From: Rhodospirillaceae bacterium
GTDB taxonomy: Bacteria; Pseudomonadota; Alphaproteobacteria; Rhodospirillales; Rhodospirillaceae
DNA: 64,000 nt
Assembly (NCBI GenBank): GCA_029243545.1
Contig: JAQWRV010000022.1
Span: forward strand, 117,161-181,160
Direction of reading: 5' to 3'
A model generated the notes under the pieces. The model saw only the letters and a list, made by a program, of their open reading frames with translations, was not told where the DNA came from and searched no databases. This document shows, one piece after another, positions 53,590 through 62,939 of the stretch. Position numbers and translations under genes: made by a program. Within the stretch, counting starts at the first letter, position 1, and every line of letters begins with the position of its first letter.

Positions 53590-55914
53590 TTAGAAGTTGT
53601 AGTTAACCCTCAAGCCATAGGTCGTCTTTCTCGGCAGAGCGATGTTGAGCGCCACTGACTGAAAGGTCTGATAGTCGAAAGCTTTTTGCGCTTGGTCGGG
53701 CGTTTCATCGCCTGTGATATTTTTTCCCCACAGCTCGATGCTCATGTTGTTTTCCAATTCAACGCCGATCCGTGCATTGAGTAGGTACTGCGCACCGGTC
53801 GACAGCAGGTTAGCCCTGGTGACGTACTTGCCGCCAATGTACATGAGGTCAGCTCCGGCATACCAATCCACCGAACTGTTCAATGCACTGGTGTACGTCC
53901 CGTTGATGAACCCTTGAGTCCTCGGCGTTTGCGCCAACCGGTTGCCCGTCACGTCCGAGCTAGTGCCGAGTGCCACAACAGACAGATCTTCGCCCACCGA
54001 AATATTCGTATCATTGAGGGAGTACGCCGCAGACACGTTAAACTCATCGGTCACTTGGAAGGACGTTTCGAATTCGACCCCCTTCAGGTTTGTCTTGCCT
54101 AGGTTGGTCAGCACGGTGCCGATAAACAACGACGGCTGTAGCAGCGTGAGCGATTGTGGAGTCTGCGCGTTGGTGATCGCCCCAGTGTAAGCGGTCAACG
54201 TTACAGTCCCACGTCCGTCCATAAACCGGGACTTAATTCCGATGTCGAACGAATCCAGCTTTTCCTGTTCGACCTCTAGACCTGCACCAGACGCAGCTCT
54301 AACGGCCTCTGCCACACCCGGTGCCAATGCACCCGGAGAGAGGTTGGAGTTAAACGCACCCGGGCGAGAACCGCGCGCCCACAGCGCGAAAATCATCGTG
54401 TCGTCCGTTGGCTTGTACTTCACCGAAACACGCGGGGTGAAGACGTTCCAGCTGCCATTCAGCGGCGTACCTGGACCTCGTGCGTCAGTAGCCCAGAACC
54501 TCGGTGAGTCTTTGATCTTGTCAGACTGATAGCGGCCTTCAATACCGAGCTCCAAGTTGTCAGCCACATCGTAATAGATGCTACCGAAGCCAGAATACGT
54601 GTCTGTCTGGCGGCGAGCGCCCGGAAGGTTAAGCGGCGCGCCGAGAGAAACGTCGCCGATAACCGAACCGACATCGGAGAAATACAGATAGTTGCCGCCG
54701 AAGCTCCAGCGGAGCCGATCTTCGCTATTCGAGGAAACACGAAATTCTTGCGAGAAATCGCTAGCATCGCCCTCGAGTATATAAAGCCAAAACGAATCTG
54801 ACCTTACGCCCGGTATAACGCCGAAGAATGGATTTTTGAAGTCCGCGTTAGACCACTCTTGTTGGATGTTGGCGTCCTTGGTCTCGTTATACCCGGTAAT
54901 CGATTGCAACTCGATATCATTAGCCAAGCTGTAAGTTACCTTGAGATTGGCGTGGAAGTTTTCGCTTTTCAGGCCGGGTTTTTCATTAAGCCCCGGCAAA
55001 TTCACGACCGGAAGCGTCAAGTCCAACCAGCGCTGGTCAGTGAACCTTGCGTGCGTATCCGCGTCACTCGCTTCGGGAAGAATACCGCACCACCAGCTGG
55101 GCGAACCCGTATTGCCCACGTCACACGTATGGTCCGCTTTAATGAAGCGGACATGTGCACCGGGGCCGTCCCTATATTTATACAAGTTGGCAGTAGCCCG
55201 GATTTCGAGTTGCTCAGTCGGTGTGAATTTGAGAGTTCCCCACAGGCTTGACGTTGTCTGGCCACCGAGTGGGTCGCTGGTGGCGGAACTTTGGTATTGG
55301 GATCCCTCGTTGCGGTGCTCACCGCTGAGCCGGAAAGAAACTTTATCTTCGACAATTGGCCCTTCAACGGAAAGACCGAGCCGTGTTGAATCGTAGTTGG
55401 CGTACTCCGCGACGGCGCGACCGCTCCATTCGTCTCCGGGATCACGTGTCGTCACACTAATCGCACCGGAGAACGTGTTACGGCCGAAGGTCGCCGTCTG
55501 CGGGCCCTTCAAGACTTCGATGCGCTCGATATCGAGTGTACCCGGTGTATTGCCGCTGTAAATCGGAACACCATCAATGAACAGAACAGCGGCAGCTGAA
55601 GATTGTGAGTAATTGTTAATCGAGAGGCCGCGGACGACATACTGGCTGCTCGCGCGGTCCTGGCGCCCAGTGCCGCCGAAGTCTGTGTAGAACATGCCAG
55701 GCGTCATACGCGACATTTCTTCCATGCTCTGCAAGTTATACTTATCTAACTGAGCTGCAGTGAGAGCCGTGATCGACAATGGCACGTCAAGCAACGTTTC
55801 GTCGCGTTTACGCGCCGTCACCGTAATCTCTTCTAAGGCCAGTTGTTGGGCCTCGGCCACATCAACAAAAAACAGACTCAATATGGCACCACTGGCCAAT
55901 AAGCTCTTACGCAT
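53590..55914 (-). CDS. TonB-dependent receptor
   Basis: A 774-residue outer-membrane receptor. I chose ATG 55914, since GGAGAGGA lies about 6 bases upstream; an earlier ATG would add 13 residues. The signal peptide ends after VAEA near residue 22, followed by the TonB-box-like ALEEITVTARKRDETL. The plug has MTPGMFY, VVRGLSINNYS, LFIDGVPIYSG and EVLKGPQTATFGRNTFSGAI. The barrel ends in GLRVNYNF. It is in the same style as the receptor at 23363 but clearly different in sequence. It stands upstream of the PQQ dehydrogenase gene, separated by a hairpin. Confidence 0.93.
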   Translation of the reverse strand: MRKSLLASGAILSLFFVDVAEAQQLALEEITVTARKRDETLLDVPLSITALTAAQLDKYNLQSMEEMSRMTPGMFYTDFGGTGRQDRASSQYVVRGLSINNYSQSSAAAVLFIDGVPIYSGNTPGTLDIERIEVLKGPQTATFGRNTFSGAISVTTRDPGDEWSGRAVAEYANYDSTRLGLSVEGPIVEDKVSFRLSGEHRNEGSQYQSSATSDPLGGQTTSSLWGTLKFTPTEQLEIRATANLYKYRDGPGAHVRFIKADHTCDVGNTGSPSWWCGILPEASDADTHARFTDQRWLDLTLPVVNLPGLNEKPGLKSENFHANLKVTYSLANDIELQSITGYNETKDANIQQEWSNADFKNPFFGVIPGVRSDSFWLYILEGDASDFSQEFRVSSNSEDRLRWSFGGNYLYFSDVGSVIGDVSLGAPLNLPGARRQTDTYSGFGSIYYDVADNLELGIEGRYQSDKIKDSPRFWATDARGPGTPLNGSWNVFTPRVSVKYKPTDDTMIFALWARGSRPGAFNSNLSPGALAPGVAEAVRAASGAGLEVEQEKLDSFDIGIKSRFMDGRGTVTLTAYTGAITNAQTPQSLTLLQPSLFIGTVLTNLGKTNLKGVEFETSFQVTDEFNVSAAYSLNDTNISVGEDLSVVALGTSSDVTGNRLAQTPRTQGFINGTYTSALNSSVDWYAGADLMYIGGKYVTRANLLSTGAQYLLNARIGVELENNMSIELWGKNITGDETPDQAQKAFDYQTFQSVALNIALPRKTTYGLRVNYNF

Positions 55915-56252
55915 GGTTTTCCTCTCCCCGGAAAAATAGACACCCCTATGCAAGACTCATCCTTGCAGCTACTACCGCTTATTCGCGTTAAAGCACTGTG
56001 AGGCAAATTTGTTTTCCAAATGCAGATAAGGAATTTGGTATGATTTAGTGAACACTTCTTATTGCGCGCAATTGGTCCATACATTTGAGGTTGGGACGGT
56101 CGCGTGCTGAACACGAAACCGAGTTCGCTATAAACGAACGGCATCGCACACAACCAATTGGTAATAGGGTCTTCACAGGCTCGTCGTCGAATTCGTGCGC
56201 TTGTCTCCGAGAAGTGAGACCGAGTTCACTGCTTTGAACTTGGGTACTCTAT
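55915..56252. promoter_or_regulatory. Promoter region of the second TonB receptor gene
   Basis: A 338-base non-coding spacer between two minus-strand genes. It contains a 10-base palindrome, ACCAATTGGT (56153-56162), and an inverted pair GTTCG/CGAAC (56123-56139). These could be operators; no regulator is assigned. No open frame of note was seen. Confidence 0.35.
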
Positions 56253-57488
56253 TCATTCCTTTACTAGGAACGACTTTGGGTAGGCGCCCAAAAAGAGCTG
56301 CGAGACACTGCCCACCAAAAACAGGCCGGTCACGGTAAGGAGCACGGTGTCGTAGGACCCCGTCATGTCATATCCAAAGCCGAACATCAGAGGACCAATC
56401 GCGGCACCTGCAATTACAGATGAAAACAGGATGCCATAGAGTTTGCCGTAGTGGCGAAGACCAAAATATCGGGACGTCATGTAAGCAACTAAATCAAACT
56501 CCGCCCCACCGGCCAGCCCTATAAAAATGGCAGCCATCAGCGCACCTGATGAGCCTGCAACTCCGGTCCCCCACAGGAAACAGCCGAGGGCGGGTAACAG
56601 CATGATCCCCGCAGACAAGAATGATGCCCTGAAGTGATCAAGCAAAATCCCCATGACCAACCGGCCTAGGAGAACGGATATCCCAATGGACCCTGCCATT
56701 GAGGCCGCTTCACCGCGCGTCAGACCCTGATCCGTCAGCATGGGAATGTAGCTTGCGATAAAGCCAGAGATGCCGGTGGAAAAAAGCAAAAAGGATAGAC
56801 CGATAATCCAGAATCCTGATGTCGATAATGCTGAGTTCAGGTCCATACCTGCATCAGAATTCTCGGCGCTTTCTGGGCTCTGGGTTTGCGTCTGATCCTC
56901 ACCTTCCCGCTCAAAAAACCAGAAATAGACCAATGGCAGGACAAATACGATAGGCACAAAAGCTAGCGCTAGATAACCACCGCGCCAGCCGAACTCACCT
57001 ATCATGAAGGTGACATAGACGGGACCGACCGTCGCGAACAGACCGGTGCCCATGAGGGTTATTCCAAACGCCAATCCGCGTTTTTTGACAAACCAACTGC
57101 TCACAGCGCGGGTCCAGACAACAGGCGATGTACCCGCACCAAGAATGCCGATCAACGCATAAGCCAGATATAAACCCCAAAGAGTGCTTGCCAATACCGA
57201 CGCACTGCCAACCGCTATCGAAATACCAAACACCGACCATAAGGCCACTCGCCTCGGCCCATAGTGGTCCGTAAGGTATCCGGCGGCAGGCCCAGCAAAA
57301 ACAAGAGTTAAGTATGCAAAGACAGTGGCGCTTTGTATGGCTCCGCGAGACCATCCATAGGCATCTTCGAGCGGACCCACAAAGGCGCCGATGGTATAGA
57401 TCGGCACTGCGGTAATGCCGCAGGTGACGCCCATGGCAGCCACAAGTAAAACACGCCAACCGCTTTTGAATTCTTGGACTGACGTCAT
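56253..57488 (-). CDS. MFS transporter (oxalate/formate antiporter or monocarboxylate-like)
   Basis: A 411-residue, 12-helix carrier in the inner membrane. The start at ATG 57488 has AAGGGA about 6 bases upstream; ATG 57509 (adding MSDQGNA) is possible but poorly spaced. The motifs AVPIYTIGAFVGPLEDAYGW and GYLTDHYGPRRVAL mark the monocarboxylate/oxalate-formate antiporter branch of MFS. This differs from the two Spinster-like carriers on the left. It is downstream of the DUF1552/DUF1592 operon by about 110 bases and may carry the organic acid those enzymes release. Confidence 0.87.
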   Translation of the reverse strand: MTSVQEFKSGWRVLLVAAMGVTCGITAVPIYTIGAFVGPLEDAYGWSRGAIQSATVFAYLTLVFAGPAAGYLTDHYGPRRVALWSVFGISIAVGSASVLASTLWGLYLAYALIGILGAGTSPVVWTRAVSSWFVKKRGLAFGITLMGTGLFATVGPVYVTFMIGEFGWRGGYLALAFVPIVFVLPLVYFWFFEREGEDQTQTQSPESAENSDAGMDLNSALSTSGFWIIGLSFLLFSTGISGFIASYIPMLTDQGLTRGEAASMAGSIGISVLLGRLVMGILLDHFRASFLSAGIMLLPALGCFLWGTGVAGSSGALMAAIFIGLAGGAEFDLVAYMTSRYFGLRHYGKLYGILFSSVIAGAAIGPLMFGFGYDMTGSYDTVLLTVTGLFLVGSVSQLFLGAYPKSFLVKE

Positions 57489-57600
57489 CGCGTTCCCTTG
57501 GTCACTCATCCTGAAATCACTTTCTGTATTCAGCTTGTGAACTTGACACACACCGTGCCAAGTAAGACGGCCTGCTTCTACTTGCACATTGCGGTTCTTA

Positions 57601-58701
57601 CTATGACCGGGACCGACGCTGCCCAGTTTCAACCGGAATGATTCGCCAGCCATCACCGATGCGATAGCCGACGCCAATTCCATTCCCCTTCATTTCTCCT
57701 GGCTTCATATCCCGCGTATGGGTGTAGAGCAATTGTCCTTTGTATGACCATTGCTTCTGACCATTGTCATTGTCGACGATAACCCAATTGCCAACCGAAG
57801 AATCTCCCGCTTTAGGCAAAATTGGCCGCCAAAATTCCTGCATACATTCTTGGGGGCACGTTTGCGCTACTTTGATTGCATTGATATCGACGGGTGCGTA
57901 AATCGTTAACCCCTGCTCATTCGCATAGGCAAGACCCAGATCTATTTGTTGAACGGTCATCCAAGATGGCAAAGCAGGCGCGGGCTCAAGAATGACCGCG
58001 GACCACTCCTCGTCGAGCCCGTGGCCATGAACGTCATGCGAGTCACTATCCTTTTTATATGTAAAAAGGAGTCGTCCTTCGTAAGCCCATTGGCGAGCAA
58101 CGCCGTCGAGAGACTTGATCGACCATTCTCCCTGATCCAGAGCGAGCCAAGGGGCGTTAAACGGTGTCCAATGATCTGGCTCTTCAAGAGCTTTCTGCTT
58201 ACCCGTAGCCGTCGAAGGTGTTCGTGTATACAGCGTGCGGCCCCGATGATCCGCCAAAACAAAACCCAGCACAGTCGCTTCAATCGTCATGCCGGCTGGC
58301 ACATCGATAGGATCGAACAAGACGTTCCACGAGCGGGCCCGACCGTCGCCGAGGCGGGCGCCAGGAAACGTGTCGTTGATGAACGTGTAGAGCGGTTTTC
58401 CTTGGTACGCCCATTGCAAGATGCCATCTGGACGCTTGATGACCACCCATTGCCCCAGACTTTGGTCGCTAGCTTCGGCCCGCAAGGGGTGCCAAATCTC
58501 TATACATTCTTCAAGACAGGTCACCTCACCTGAATCCACTTCTCTTTCGTTCCAGTAAAGAGACTGTTGCTCTTGCGTCAAAAAATATGCGCCAGCGCCG
58601 CTTTTCTCTATGTACACCCCATCGGGCACTTCACCGGATTGAGCACCTGCGGTACCTGCGAGCACCAACAACACGCCTAGGGTCGCGAAAACATGGATCA
58701 T
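57601..58701 (-). CDS. Secreted protein with three COG4315-type repeats
   Basis: A 366-residue exported protein. A signal peptide ends near residue 20 (AGTAGA). Three repeats of the lipoprotein/secreted-repeat type follow, each with QW[AS]Y (96-99, 204-207, 317-320) and a LYTF-like strand. Repeats 1 and 3 also have a CxxxC pair (Cys62/Cys66 in TCLEEC, Cys282/Cys286 in TCPQEC); the middle repeat lacks it. Such repeats are usually found as lipoproteins of unknown function. The start overlaps the DUF1552 stop by 4 bases. A metal or haem-binding role is possible but unsupported. Confidence 0.78.
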   Translation of the reverse strand: MIHVFATLGVLLVLAGTAGAQSGEVPDGVYIEKSGAGAYFLTQEQQSLYWNEREVDSGEVTCLEECIEIWHPLRAEASDQSLGQWVVIKRPDGILQWAYQGKPLYTFINDTFPGARLGDGRARSWNVLFDPIDVPAGMTIEATVLGFVLADHRGRTLYTRTPSTATGKQKALEEPDHWTPFNAPWLALDQGEWSIKSLDGVARQWAYEGRLLFTYKKDSDSHDVHGHGLDEEWSAVILEPAPALPSWMTVQQIDLGLAYANEQGLTIYAPVDINAIKVAQTCPQECMQEFWRPILPKAGDSSVGNWVIVDNDNGQKQWSYKGQLLYTHTRDMKPGEMKGNGIGVGYRIGDGWRIIPVETGQRRSRS

Positions 58702-60050
58702 GCGAGAAATTCAGAAATCGGGGTGGACGTACGCAAAGATCGAGTACCCCACTCGGCTATCGGAACATCCATAACCTGCATGAGAGACAAACCAATGCGT
58801 GACTGCGGTGCCGCGTTTCCATTGATGTGCAAACCGGTATTAACGCGCCCACCGGCCTTACCGATGGTCATGCTGGGGATGCCTATCACAGAATGAGTCT
58901 TGGCATCGCTGGTGTCGGTTTGGGCAAAAATTAACACGTTGTCTAAGAGCGTGCCATCGCCTTCCCGAATATTGGAAAAAGTGCCGAGCATGCGGGACAG
59001 AGCCTCATAGCCTCTCTCGTTAAACCACGCCGTTTGAATCTGATATCCGAGATGATCGTCTGGCGGCTCTTCGTGAGACAGAATGTGGTGGGTAAATGTT
59101 GTGCCCTTCACTCGAGCTTCGGACGCTGCTTGCGTATACATCATGTTAAACACGCGCGTTTGATCACAGGCGAGCGCCAGTGCCAGGATCTCTGACAAAG
59201 TGTCGTGATTGGCATTGACCGTTTCCACATCGTACCCGACAGGGACTTCCTCTGGGCGTTTTGGCTTATGACACGCTTCCAAGGCCGGCGGCGCTGAAAG
59301 CGACACTTCAAGTTGTTGCTCAAGCTCACGGACGGACGTGAAGTATTGATCTAAACGCGCTCTATCTTCGCTGCCGACGGCTCTCACTAAACGACTGCGA
59401 TCACCTTCAACCGCAGACAAAACACTCTGCCGCAAGAGAACACGTGGGTCCGGCGTAAAATCCTTGTCTGCTGGATCGCGAAACTCTGGTCCGAACAGTC
59501 TGAGATAAAAATTCAGAGGCGATACTTCACCGGCATTATGGTTTCCTGCGTTGCGGTACGAGTAGCTGTCTTTCGGATTGCCTGTGCTGGATATTTCAAG
59601 CGATTTAAAACGGCTTTTGGTGCCAATTTTATCTGCGATGATTGTATCGAGGGTGGGAGCCGGAATCATTCCGAATCCTTGCGGAACACTGCCGGTTTTA
59701 CCCGCGACCCACCCGGTGTAGTGAACTGCGCTGATGGATCCATCCAGCGGCGTATTGAACCCACTGAAATAGTTTATGTAGTCTTTTTTGTAGGGCTCAA
59801 GGGAGAGGCATTCTTCGATAAACTCATAGTCGTTTCCTTCAAGAGCCCGCATTCCGCGACCCGGAGTATGCCCTAGCCCACAGAACCACGTTCCGAATCT
59901 GACTGGCAGTGGCGCGCCTGAGGCGAGCGCAGTGCCGTTGCCGTTCAAGAACATATCTAAAAATGGCAGGCCAACACCCACAGCCGTTCCAGCAAGGGTA
60001 CCGCGCAGAAATCCGCGTCTGCTGGCCCTTTTTGTTTTCAATAAAGTCAT
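58698..60050 (-). CDS. DUF1552 family protein with Tat signal
   Basis: A 450-residue protein of the DUF1552 family. The Tat signal SRRGFLRG is at 10-17, and a short hydrophobic stretch leads to cleavage near residue 46. It is known in Planctomycetes and Proteobacteria next to DUF1592 cytochromes. The folded, cofactor-loaded export implied by Tat and the partner cytochrome suggest a periplasmic oxidoreductase. Asp/His-rich segments such as THHILSHEEPPDDH are visible. It overlaps the DUF1592 gene (ATGA) and the repeat-protein gene by 4 bases. Confidence 0.87.
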   Translation of the reverse strand: MTLLKTKRASRRGFLRGTLAGTAVGVGLPFLDMFLNGNGTALASGAPLPVRFGTWFCGLGHTPGRGMRALEGNDYEFIEECLSLEPYKKDYINYFSGFNTPLDGSISAVHYTGWVAGKTGSVPQGFGMIPAPTLDTIIADKIGTKSRFKSLEISSTGNPKDSYSYRNAGNHNAGEVSPLNFYLRLFGPEFRDPADKDFTPDPRVLLRQSVLSAVEGDRSRLVRAVGSEDRARLDQYFTSVRELEQQLEVSLSAPPALEACHKPKRPEEVPVGYDVETVNANHDTLSEILALALACDQTRVFNMMYTQAASEARVKGTTFTHHILSHEEPPDDHLGYQIQTAWFNERGYEALSRMLGTFSNIREGDGTLLDNVLIFAQTDTSDAKTHSVIGIPSMTIGKAGGRVNTGLHINGNAAPQSRIGLSLMQVMDVPIAEWGTRSLRTSTPISEFLA

Positions 60051-61726
60051 GAGCCCGAGCCTTTGGTTGAATTCAAAAGTGTGCCCACCTGCGTTTTAGC
60101 GGCACGCTCTTCTTGCGGTGCGATAACGGCAAAAAAGTTCTCGCTCGCCGCGACAGAGCGGAGTAACGGCTTAAAGCGATACCCACTCTCTTCAAATTTC
60201 TGCATGAGAAAACTAATCCAGTCCCTCGCGTCCCGGCCAGGGTCACGCGCTAATCCATAGGCCAGTGTATTCTGCACCAGACAGACCGGGATTCCTGGGT
60301 TTTGGCTCAAAGCATCGGCCAAGCCGAACTGGTTCTCGTAATCAATGCCGTCCAAATTACCGCTCGCATCAATGTCGAACCCCACATCGCGCGTTCTGAA
60401 CTGTCCTGCACCATCATAGTTTTCGAGCGACAACCCAATTCCGTCCGTAAGCCGATGGCATCCGGCGCAGGATGGTACAGAATTGTGCACATCAAGCCGC
60501 TCACGTGCCGTCATTTGTTGTGAACTGGGCTCGTTAAAAACACTAAAATCCACATCGCCAGGTGGATCCGGTATTTTTTGGCACAACAGCAACTCTCTAA
60601 CCGCTTTGCCTCGTATGGTTGGTGAACTCCGCCCGGGATGAGAGTGTAATGCAATAAATCCAGCGAGAGACTGAATGCCCGCGCGGCCTTCGCCTTCTGA
60701 AAACTCGTACGCTGTCCATAAGTCAGGCTCTGATATGGGTGTTCTATAAACACGGCCTAGGGAGCCGCTCATGAAGGTGTCGCGAGTTGTGAACAGATCA
60801 CGGTAATCCGTGTCTTCATCCAGCAAATGATGCTCAATCGTCAGAAGTAATTGGTCGCGTGCGTCATCGATGACTTGGGGGTCAAACGCTGGGTAAATAA
60901 GGTTATCCTTTTCGAGGTGATCAAATTCATCAAGATGCAGCATGTCTGCAAAGAAGGCCTGCACGCCCTGGCGTAACCGCGGCGATTGCATCATGCGCTC
61001 TATTTGCGCTTCCAGGCCATTGCTGTTGGACAATGCACCGGACCTTGCGGCGTCCAGCAACTCGGTATCCGGCGTTGTATTCCAGAGGAAGAAACTCAGA
61101 CGCGATGCTTTTGCATAGCCAGTCAGTTTAGCCTCACCCTCTTCTCCTTTTCCTTTCTCGAACTCATCAACGACGAAAAGAAAATTGGGGCTGACCATCA
61201 ACGACGTCAGGCCAAAGGCAAGTCCATCATAAAAATCACCTAACTGCTGGCTTGCCGTATTGGCCAAGCCTACAGATAGAGAAAGTTCCGACTGATCAAG
61301 TGGCCGGCGGAACAAAAGGCGCCCAACAGGTTCCAGGAAGGTTCGCGCACAGGTGTCATCGGGTTCGTGCACCTGGGCCGGCTCACATGGGATGAATAAT
61401 GCTCTATTGCGGTCATTGACGACCTGGCCCGCGATGGAATGTGCAAGCTTCTCATATTTATCGAAGCTCGATGCCGATATGGTTGCATTGCCCGCGCCGA
61501 TGGCGATCAGCCCATCTTGTCTTAAGATGGGATCAAATCTGCCCGCTACAATAATATGGTCACCAAACAAATCAGCGATAACATTGCGGTACTGCTGTTC
61601 TGTCAATCGCCGCAGAGATGGCTCAACCCCCTCTAGTTTTGGCTCGGGTTCTCCGCAGGCAGATAGAGTAAACAGCACAGCAGCCGCAAACATGCCTTTC
61701 ATGTATCGGCGCTCTTGGATATTCAT
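60047..61726 (-). CDS. DUF1592-type planctomycete cytochrome c-like lipoprotein
   Basis: A 559-residue lipoprotein: the lipobox LSAC puts the lipidated cysteine at 24. It shows the DUF1587/1595-like LRRLTEQQYRNVIADLFG, DUF1592-like RLSFFLWNTTPDTELLDAA, DUF1588-like SHPGRSSPTIRGKAVRELLL and a C-terminal DUF1585-like tail. One haem motif, CAGCH, is at 420-424, with CHRLTDGIGLSLENYDGAGQ following. It probably transfers electrons from the DUF1552 partner. It is about half the length of many planctomycete members. The start shares an ATGA overlap with the upstream secreted-protein gene. Confidence 0.87.
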   Translation of the reverse strand: MNIQERRYMKGMFAAAVLFTLSACGEPEPKLEGVEPSLRRLTEQQYRNVIADLFGDHIIVAGRFDPILRQDGLIAIGAGNATISASSFDKYEKLAHSIAGQVVNDRNRALFIPCEPAQVHEPDDTCARTFLEPVGRLLFRRPLDQSELSLSVGLANTASQQLGDFYDGLAFGLTSLMVSPNFLFVVDEFEKGKGEEGEAKLTGYAKASRLSFFLWNTTPDTELLDAARSGALSNSNGLEAQIERMMQSPRLRQGVQAFFADMLHLDEFDHLEKDNLIYPAFDPQVIDDARDQLLLTIEHHLLDEDTDYRDLFTTRDTFMSGSLGRVYRTPISEPDLWTAYEFSEGEGRAGIQSLAGFIALHSHPGRSSPTIRGKAVRELLLCQKIPDPPGDVDFSVFNEPSSQQMTARERLDVHNSVPSCAGCHRLTDGIGLSLENYDGAGQFRTRDVGFDIDASGNLDGIDYENQFGLADALSQNPGIPVCLVQNTLAYGLARDPGRDARDWISFLMQKFEESGYRFKPLLRSVAASENFFAVIAPQEERAAKTQVGTLLNSTKGSGS

Positions 61727-62922
61727 TTCCGTACACTTGTAATGTTTTCCGCCAGACGCTCGGCGTCGCTCTTTACATCTTCAACAATGACAAATCCGGC
61801 TACGGCGTCAAATGTAAACGCGGACGATAAGGCGGTGCATTCGCCGGTCTGGGAATCAGGATACCCGTCAGCAAGTTCATGGGCAGCCACGTACATGGCC
61901 GGGCAACTGTACTGCCCCACTGGAACATCATGCTGCACTTTTTGAATATGATCCCAGAAATCTAAGACTGGACGGTAGCCAGCCCAAAGACCTTTGGCCC
62001 TCGTGCCATCTTCACTGATTTCCATTTCAATTTGAAAGTCTCGAAGCACCATTTCGGTGGCCCCGTCATTACCGTAAATTGGGAGGACGACATCGCCAGA
62101 TTCCGTCGTCAAAACACCGTCCACGATCTTTCCTGAGACGCTATCACCATACCGGTCCTTGACGATTTGGTAGCTCCCGTAAGGAACGATGCGCCCAGAT
62201 GTATCAAAGTGAAGAGATGTCGCTGATAAATAGAACGAAACCTCGACCGACTCATCGTTATACGTGTCATCAACATTCGCGATATCAATGAGAATGATTC
62301 CCTTACTCTCGTCCTGACGCTCACGATTGGCGTGATGCTCAAGGTATCCTTCAGACCGGTACCCGTAGACACAGCCCATCAGTCTATAAAGTTGGTTATC
62401 TACACCTGACACCTGACCGTCTGGTGTTTGGAAATTACCGTGCTCACAGGTATTCGGCGTTGCCTTGCCGTCTGTATTTCCATCCAGGTTCAGGCCAAAC
62501 GAGTATTTGCCCGTGATGGTTCGCATCGGTGGGTCGATAACTGACTCTGGATGCCAACACACGTCTTCGCCGTTTGGACCGCGAAGGTATTGATTGGGAC
62601 GCCGCGGCAAATCCAAGACTTGCAATGTGCCACTTCCAGTCTCGATATCTTTTTGTTCTGGGGACAGGCCATTAAACCAAATCTCGTCATTCCCAATGAC
62701 GATTCCCTCTGGACACTCCTCCATATATTCAGTGTCGTAAATACCGGTGTACCAAGATTCGACGACGAACCCGAGTTTGTTCCTCTCTGCTGCAGTAGCG
62801 GTAACTGGAAGACCCAATATGGATACGAACAAAGCTGCAGTGCTCACAAACAACGGTCTGGAAGAAAAGCGTCGCTCCATTTCCCTCTTGTGCCAGCGTT
62901 CTCTATCCCCTTGATCATTCAT
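61723..62922 (-). CDS. Secreted protein of unknown function, linked to the DUF1552/DUF1592 pair
   Basis: A 399-residue exported protein I do not recognise. A hydrophobic signal segment at about 25-44 ends in TATAAE. The mature part has no membrane helix and contains eight cysteines that may form disulfides (for example around CPEGIVIG, DVCWHPES, NTCEHGN and MGCVYGY). Most of it appears beta-rich, with repeated polar strands. Start ATG 62922 has GGTGA upstream; an ATG at 62880 with AGAGGGA is a shorter alternative. It overlaps the DUF1592 gene by 4 bases and follows the CHRD gene by 17, so it belongs to that operon. Confidence 0.7.
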   Translation of the reverse strand: MNDQGDRERWHKREMERRFSSRPLFVSTAALFVSILGLPVTATAAERNKLGFVVESWYTGIYDTEYMEECPEGIVIGNDEIWFNGLSPEQKDIETGSGTLQVLDLPRRPNQYLRGPNGEDVCWHPESVIDPPMRTITGKYSFGLNLDGNTDGKATPNTCEHGNFQTPDGQVSGVDNQLYRLMGCVYGYRSEGYLEHHANRERQDESKGIILIDIANVDDTYNDESVEVSFYLSATSLHFDTSGRIVPYGSYQIVKDRYGDSVSGKIVDGVLTTESGDVVLPIYGNDGATEMVLRDFQIEMEISEDGTRAKGLWAGYRPVLDFWDHIQKVQHDVPVGQYSCPAMYVAAHELADGYPDSQTGECTALSSAFTFDAVAGFVIVEDVKSDAERLAENITSVRK

Positions 62923-62939
62923 TGTATGTCACCAGTTCG

